A DNA stretch of 64,000 nt, from contig JAZPZI010000008.1 of the NCBI GenBank assembly GCA_045544615.1, positions 1-64,000 on the forward strand, written 5' to 3'. Position numbers and translations under genes: made by a program. A model generated the notes under the pieces. That model saw only the letters and a list, made by a program, of their open reading frames with translations, was not told the origin of the DNA and ran no database searches. Positions within the stretch are counted from its first letter, which is position 1; every line of letters starts with the position of its first letter. Positions 59,580-64,000 of the stretch are shown piece after piece. The DNA comes from CAKSFT01 sp045544615. Lineage in GTDB: Bacteria; Bacillota; Clostridia; UBA1381.

Positions 59580-60580
59580 AAAAACTTTGTAATGCCCGTG
59601 GAGTTTCGGGTGATGAGGGCGAGGTAAGAGATATTATCATCGCCGAAATTAAGGACTACTGCGACGAGATTACGGTTGACAGTATCGGTAACATTATCGC
59701 TTTCAAAAAGGGCGAATCGGACAAAAAGAAGATTATGGTTGCTGCGCATACCGATGAGGTAGGGTTCATTGTAAGCGGTATAACCGAAAAGGGATATCTT
59801 GAATTCAAGACCGTGGGCGGGATTGATACGAGAGTTATAATATCCAAAAAGGTTCTGGTCGGAAAGAACAAAATCCCGGGTGTGATCGGGATGAAGGCAA
59901 TTCATTTGCAGACTAAGTCGGAGCGAAAGGAAGTGCCGAAGGTAAAATCTTTATTTATCGACATCGGCGCAAAGGATAAAGAGGATGCGAAAAAATCGGT
60001 AAAGCTTGGCGACTATGTGACCTTTGCAACCGAGTACGCCGATTTCGGTGACGGACTTATCAAAGCAAAGGCGATTGACGACCGTGCAGGATGCTATTGC
60101 ATGATAAATCTTATAAAAAATCCTGTCAAATACGACACCTATTTCTGTTTCACGGCACAAGAAGAAGTAGGAACACGAGGTGCAAGAGTGGCGGCATACA
60201 GAATTGAGCCCGACATTGCACTTGTGCTTGAGGCTACAACCTGTGCTGATGTTCACAAAAGCCCTGATTATGCGCATGTAACCACCCTGGGTGGAGGTGT
60301 TGCGATCAGTTTTATGGACAGGGCAACTATTTTTAATAAGAAGATGACAGACTATCTTGAGGCGTGTGCTGAAGGGATTTCGCATCAATTGAAGCGTACA
60401 ACTATGGGCGGAAATGATGCGGGTGCAATCCATCTTTCGAAAGAAGGTGTGCCGACGGCGGCACTTTCGATACCCTGCAGATATCTGCATTCGCCGGTCG
60501 GTGTTGCATCAAAGTCGGATATTGAGTCGATGCAAGCGGTTGCAAAGAATTTCCTTTTAAAGGTTGATGAGGTGATATAA
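59564..60580 (+). CDS. M42 family aminopeptidase, copy 2
   Basis: A 338-residue paralogue of the copies on each side. It shows AAHTDEVGFIV, IDDRAGCYCMINL, TAQEEVGTRGARVAAY and CRYLHSPVG, so the metal site is intact. ALVLEATTCADVHKSP replaces the usual IDV-type phrase with an E at the Asp position (VLEATT), a variation seen in YsdC/YtoP-like members. It overlaps copy 1 by 16 bases and abuts copy 3 directly. Confidence 0.88.
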   Translation: MAMLLEKLCNARGVSGDEGEVRDIIIAEIKDYCDEITVDSIGNIIAFKKGESDKKKIMVAAHTDEVGFIVSGITEKGYLEFKTVGGIDTRVIISKKVLVGKNKIPGVIGMKAIHLQTKSERKEVPKVKSLFIDIGAKDKEDAKKSVKLGDYVTFATEYADFGDGLIKAKAIDDRAGCYCMINLIKNPVKYDTYFCFTAQEEVGTRGARVAAYRIEPDIALVLEATTCADVHKSPDYAHVTTLGGGVAISFMDRATIFNKKMTDYLEACAEGISHQLKRTTMGGNDAGAIHLSKEGVPTAALSIPCRYLHSPVGVASKSDIESMQAVAKNFLLKVDEVI

Positions 60581-61546
60581 ATGGAGATGTTAGTTGAGCT
60601 CCTTGGAGCATATGGGCCTTCGGGAAGGGAAGAGAAGGTTATAGATATTATAAAAGCCGAGGCGGAAAAGTATGCAGATGAGGTAAAAACCGATGCACTC
60701 GGGAACCTGATTGTGAGAAAAAAAGGTGCAGGCAAAAAGATTATGCTTGCAGCACATGCTGATGAAATCGGTGTGATTGTCACATTCATAGACGATAACG
60801 GTTTCCTGCGATTCCAGCCTGTAGGCGGAGTGGACAAGAAAAACATCTGCTACAGACGTGTTATATTTGAAAACGGCGTGACAGGTGTTATCGGAACCGA
60901 GCCCGAGAATAAGGACAGTGCATACTCAAAGATGTATATTGATATCGGTGCAAAGACAAAAGCTGATGCTAAAGCCGAGGTTTCGGTCGGCGATGCGGCA
61001 GTTTTTGCGGGTGATGCAATAATTGGCGGAGGCCGCATTATATCAAAGGCACTCGATAACCGAATCGGTTGTTATTGCCTGCTTGAGGTCTTGAAAAATA
61101 CTGTGAGTGAAAATGATTTGTATTTTGTGTTCACAACCCAGGAAGAGGTTGGACTGCGTGGTGCGAGGACTTCAGCATACGGAATAAACCCTGATTTTGC
61201 TCTTGCGGTTGATGTTACCGATACAGGCGACACGCCCGAAACAAACGAGATGGCGGTAAAGCTTGGCGGTGGTGCGGCAATTAAGGTTATGGACGCATCT
61301 GTATTATGCGACAGTACCGTAAGAAGCCTGTTGATTGAGGCGGCAAAAGAGAAGAAAATACCGTATCAGCTTGAGGTTATGACAGATGGCGGAACAGATG
61401 CAGGTGCAATATCACTTACCCGGGAGGGTGTAAAGACTGGTGGAGTGTCTATCCCGACAAGATATATTCACTCACCGTCCGAGATGGTAGATATTTCTGA
61501 TGTTGAGGCGGTAATAGCACTCTTATCAGAGTTTATAAAGAAATGA
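60581..61546 (+). CDS. M42 family aminopeptidase, copy 3
   Basis: A 321-residue third paralogue, with LAAHADEIGVIV, LDNRIGCYCLLEVLK, TTQEEVGLRGARTSAYG, VDVTDTGD and TRYIHSPSEM. All metal ligands appear present; the second Asp motif is LDNR rather than DDR. It starts immediately after the copy 2 stop and ends at a strong terminator, so it closes the murD-M42 operon. Confidence 0.88.
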   Translation: MEMLVELLGAYGPSGREEKVIDIIKAEAEKYADEVKTDALGNLIVRKKGAGKKIMLAAHADEIGVIVTFIDDNGFLRFQPVGGVDKKNICYRRVIFENGVTGVIGTEPENKDSAYSKMYIDIGAKTKADAKAEVSVGDAAVFAGDAIIGGGRIISKALDNRIGCYCLLEVLKNTVSENDLYFVFTTQEEVGLRGARTSAYGINPDFALAVDVTDTGDTPETNEMAVKLGGGAAIKVMDASVLCDSTVRSLLIEAAKEKKIPYQLEVMTDGGTDAGAISLTREGVKTGGVSIPTRYIHSPSEMVDISDVEAVIALLSEFIKK

Positions 61547-61571
61547 AAAAAGAGCCGAAAGGCTCTTTTTT
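61546..61571. terminator. Bidirectional terminator
   Basis: AAAAAGAGCC pairs with GGCTCTTTTT around GAAA. It serves copy 3 of M42 and the convergent secreted-protein gene. Confidence 0.9.
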
Positions 61572-63285
61572 ATTTTGCTGATTCGAGTTTGGCAGGAAGT
61601 GAATACGGAATGAAGTCATATAATCCGTCCCAGAAATAAACCTTTAGTTTTTCGGCATTTGAAGGTATAGCATAGTCGGTTTTCAAAAGTTTGTATCCAA
61701 GCATTAGTGACGGATAATCCTGAAACTTGCAACCAATCATTCTGTCCTCGTTATCGTATGCGGTAACCAAAAGAGACGCAAATTCATAATAGGCATACAT
61801 CGGTGCATATACCGTTATATTCTGACCGGGTGTGAATGATTTCAATTCAACTGTTCCGTCATATATAACAGGTGTGGGCTTGTCCTCGGTAAGTGTGTAA
61901 ATTGTAAGGTCGGAGATTTCGAATCGTGTTCCGTACTTTGATGCGTGCGATTCGCAACCGACCCAGAGTGTGTCGATGGTGTTTTTCTCTCCCTTGCCAA
62001 ACGGAAGATTCTTTGTTTTATTAAAGATTACATATTCGCCTGTGCGGTCCTTAAAATAAATATTGTATGTTTTATTGTCGAGGTCGAGAATCAGCCTGAA
62101 ATCGGTAATCTCAACCCATTTTTTGCCTGATTGTGTGGTGTTGTTTGTGGCAGAACCGGTGCCGATGTATGTTACATGCTGGCATTGCTCGCGGTTTCCG
62201 TAGTTATATGCCGACAAGCCTAAAAGAGCTTCGTAATCGTTGTCCGAGGTATAGTTTCCGAGAGCAAACATCGGCGTGTATTGCGGAGTTATAGTTGTTC
62301 CGGAGTTCTGACCGTTACCCGAAATCCATTCTACATTATTTCCCGAACTGTTAAAAGCATCGAGCTTGAATTCGATAATAGCAAGACCTGTGTCAGGGAG
62401 GATATTAAAACTCTTTTTGACTAAAAAATCTTTTTTGTTGGGAGTAACTGCGCCGAGTGAATTATCGGTTCTGTAGAAAAAGTCAATCCCTTCATTGAAA
62501 CCAAAGTCGCTTATGAGAGCTTTGGCAGGGTTGTTGAAATCTTCAGATACAATTGTGGTGGTAACGCCTGATGCGGTGTTTGTAATCTTGAAATTATCAA
62601 GTATAAAAACTCCGGTAGAAACGGCATCTTTGTAAGATATATCAATTCTTGTGATAGCCTTGTTTTTGAGCACGCCGCTCAAAGTAACAGGAGTGCTTTT
62701 TGCGATTTCATTTCCGTTTATCAGAGCAGTTATGGTTTCAGCCTCGTGGTCCACAGAAAAACCAAGTGTTGTTGGCTGAGAGGTTGAAATCCAACTGTTG
62801 CGGCTTGTTGAGAGCAGATTGCTGCCATTTACGGCAAGACTTGAATTTCCGTTGCCGACCGAAATGGTGAAAAGCTCGGCAAAGCCGTCGGTTTCGCTCC
62901 CGGTATAAAATGTCCAGAGCATATTCCCGTTTGCTGTTGTCCATGAGTTAGTCGCAGTTGTTTCGGCATCTATGGATATTACGGTTGTTCCGTCAGAGGC
63001 TGAATTGTTCGTCATTGTTTTTCTGAAAAAAGGAGCTCTGCTGCCGATAGCACCTGTGTCAATACCTGAAATATAAACCTTACCGTCATAAACTGTGACT
63101 TCAGCCGGGATTGTTGGAAGAGAGCTGTTGACTACGCCCGGCATACTATGATAAGGAAATAGTTCTGCTTCAATATCGGTAAAGATGTTATTGCCATTGA
63201 AGAAATCCTGTTCCAATACGGTGGCAGATGCAACTGTCGAAAAAGTTGCAAAAAACAAAAGAACAGATAAAAATATTTTTTTCAT
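61570..63285 (-). CDS. Secreted beta-rich protein of unknown function
   Basis: A 571-residue exported protein with a clear signal peptide (MKKIFLSVLLFFATFSTVAS, cleaved near ASA). Two repeated halves each hold a concanavalin-like beta-sandwich pattern: one includes GFSVDHEAETITALINGNEI and ITRIDISYKDAV, the other WVEITDFRLILDLDNKTYNI and YFKDRTGEYVIF. A C-terminal domain follows (VELKSFTPGQNITVYAPMYA in parts, then YFWDGLYDFIPYS). Such proteins bind or coat surface glycans. No catalytic motif was recognised. Confidence 0.72.
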   Translation of the reverse strand: MKKIFLSVLLFFATFSTVASATVLEQDFFNGNNIFTDIEAELFPYHSMPGVVNSSLPTIPAEVTVYDGKVYISGIDTGAIGSRAPFFRKTMTNNSASDGTTVISIDAETTATNSWTTANGNMLWTFYTGSETDGFAELFTISVGNGNSSLAVNGSNLLSTSRNSWISTSQPTTLGFSVDHEAETITALINGNEIAKSTPVTLSGVLKNKAITRIDISYKDAVSTGVFILDNFKITNTASGVTTTIVSEDFNNPAKALISDFGFNEGIDFFYRTDNSLGAVTPNKKDFLVKKSFNILPDTGLAIIEFKLDAFNSSGNNVEWISGNGQNSGTTITPQYTPMFALGNYTSDNDYEALLGLSAYNYGNREQCQHVTYIGTGSATNNTTQSGKKWVEITDFRLILDLDNKTYNIYFKDRTGEYVIFNKTKNLPFGKGEKNTIDTLWVGCESHASKYGTRFEISDLTIYTLTEDKPTPVIYDGTVELKSFTPGQNITVYAPMYAYYEFASLLVTAYDNEDRMIGCKFQDYPSLMLGYKLLKTDYAIPSNAEKLKVYFWDGLYDFIPYSLPAKLESAK

Positions 63286-63317
63286 TAAAACACCTCTTTT
63301 GTCTGGAATATACTTCT

Positions 63318-63346
63318 ATTATAAATCACTATGTAAGATTTGTCAA
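63318..63346 (-). promoter_or_regulatory. Promoter of secreted protein gene
   Basis: TTGACA, 17 bases, TATAAT on the minus strand, about 30 bases before the start codon at 63285. Confidence 0.82.
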
Positions 63347-63376
63347 TTTTATAAAGCAAATTAAAATATTGCAAAC

Positions 63377-63407
63377 AAAAACAGTCTACCAACGATAGAC
63401 TGTTTTT
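63377..63407. terminator. Terminator of flavin reductase gene
   Basis: AAAAACAGTCTA pairs perfectly with TAGACTGTTTTT across seven bases. Confidence 0.85.
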
Positions 63408-63411
63408 GATG

Positions 63412-64000
63412 TTATATCTTTTCAAAATCCTGTACACCGTGCTTACAAAGCGGACAGATAAAATCGTCGGGGAGAGGTTCGCCCTCGTAGATATATCCAC
63501 AGATTTTGCAACGGTAGCCACCTTTTTTCTCGCCTTGTGGCTTTGGTTTGATTGATTTGTGGTAGTAGGCATAGGTTGCAGACGGAGTATCGGAGAGCGA
63601 TACCGCCTCGGTGACTTCGGCAATAAACATTGTATGAGTGCCGAGGTCGAGGGTGTTTACCACCTTGCCGCTGATATATGCGTTTGTGCCGGCTGTGACA
63701 TATTTCACGCCGTTTGCGGCAGTTGCACTACCCGGATAGTCGGCAAATTTGTCAACCTCTCTGCCGCTCTGGAAACCAAATCGACGGAAAAGCTCGAAGT
63801 CGGCATCTTCCGAGATAACCGAAACATTAAAAATGCCTGTATCCTTTATGATATCGTGTGTGTAGTTATCCTTATTTATAGTAAATGAAATCTGAAGCGG
63901 TGTATCGGTAACCTGCATAACGGTATTTATGATACATCCGTTATCCTTTTTCGAATCATTTGCTGATATAACGAAAAGTCCGTAGCTTAGTTTAAAAAGT
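63412..64000 (-). CDS. Flavin reductase-rubredoxin fusion, 5' end outside window
   Basis: The minus-strand frame runs from 63412 to the window end without a stop, and the start is not in view; upstream of Met 63918 the frame reads KLSYGLFVISAND and DNGCIINTVMQV, typical of a flavin reductase (FMN-binding split barrel). The C-terminal part is a rubredoxin-type iron site with two CxxC pairs, YRCKICGYIYEGEPLPDD and CPLCKHG. Such fusions act in oxygen or nitric oxide detoxification or as electron carriers in strict anaerobes. Confidence 0.9.
   Translation of the reverse strand, partial: LFKLSYGLFVISANDSKKDNGCIINTVMQVTDTPLQISFTINKDNYTHDIIKDTGIFNVSVISEDADFELFRRFGFQSGREVDKFADYPGSATAANGVKYVTAGTNAYISGKVVNTLDLGTHTMFIAEVTEAVSLSDTPSATYAYYHKSIKPKPQGEKKGGYRCKICGYIYEGEPLPDDFICPLCKHGVQDFEKI

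Noticed and set aside
63285..63623. Minus-strand ORF of 112 codons
   Set aside because: It overlaps the flavin reductase-rubredoxin gene in another frame and runs through the terminator and the promoter at 63318-63346.
1..64000. tRNA, rRNA or CRISPR loci
   Set aside because: No cloverleaf-type sequence, ribosomal RNA segment or regularly spaced repeat array was seen when reading both strands; short hairpins found are terminators or leaders.

Overview
The window comes from a low-GC anaerobic Firmicute, most likely a gut-type Clostridia (Oscillospirales/Lachnospirales-like). The signs are strong AAGGAGG ribosome binding sites, many near-consensus TTGACA-N17-TATAAT promoters, clostridial synteny (recX-rimO-pgsA, rplM-rpsI), a glycyl radical enzyme with its SAM activase, and a flavin reductase-rubredoxin fusion. 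No tRNA, rRNA or CRISPR array was recognised. All family names come from reading motifs by eye; no database search was run.

Layout. 1-2948: end of a sugar/sugar-acid operon (SDR dehydrogenase, RraA-like protein, MGH1-like glycosidase). 2949-4225: mobile-element scar with a serine-recombinase C-terminal fragment, terminator-like hairpins and a MITE-like palindromic repeat. 4226-9070: housekeeping run (flavodoxin, HD phosphohydrolase, recX, rimO, pgsA, ttcA-like). 9281-16291: surface polysaccharide operon with the capE-capF-capG set for UDP-N-acetyl-L-fucosamine, a GT4 glycosyltransferase and a Wzy-like membrane protein. 16358-20888: two adjacent exported nucleases. 21099-22547: a DUF4143 ATPase.

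22672-39397 is a 16.7 kb integrative mobilizable element inserted in the 3' end of rpsI. A 15-bp copy of the rpsI end lies at both borders. The probable native rpsI terminator has been left outside the far border, 16.7 kb from the gene. The right third holds tyrosine integrase, XRE regulator, excisionase-like protein, replication-initiator-like HTH, TnpV, MobC and relaxase. The left two thirds are cargo: a single minus-strand sugar operon (radical activase, glycyl radical enzyme, FSA-type aldolase, FGGY kinase, GH38 alpha-mannosidase, mannose-6-phosphate isomerase, aldose epimerase) followed by a ROK repressor with its own promoter. A perfect palindrome overlaps the -10 box of the operon promoter.

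39383-43565: rpsI, rplM, a HAD phosphatase, a ClC channel, a small membrane protein and tcdA. 43710-55355: a compact phage morphogenesis and lysis cassette (terminase, portal, scaffold-like, capsid, connectors, tail, holins, amidase). It runs from one strong promoter through a structured leader, with no integrase, repressor or replication genes, and resembles a domesticated prophage or gene-transfer-agent-type locus. 55354-61546: a YtxH-like small protein, DUF1015 protein, murD and three tandem M42 aminopeptidase genes. 61570-64000: a secreted protein and a flavin reductase-rubredoxin cut by the window edge.

The two most interesting regions are the radical-enzyme sugar operon carried as mobile cargo and the minimal phage-like cassette.
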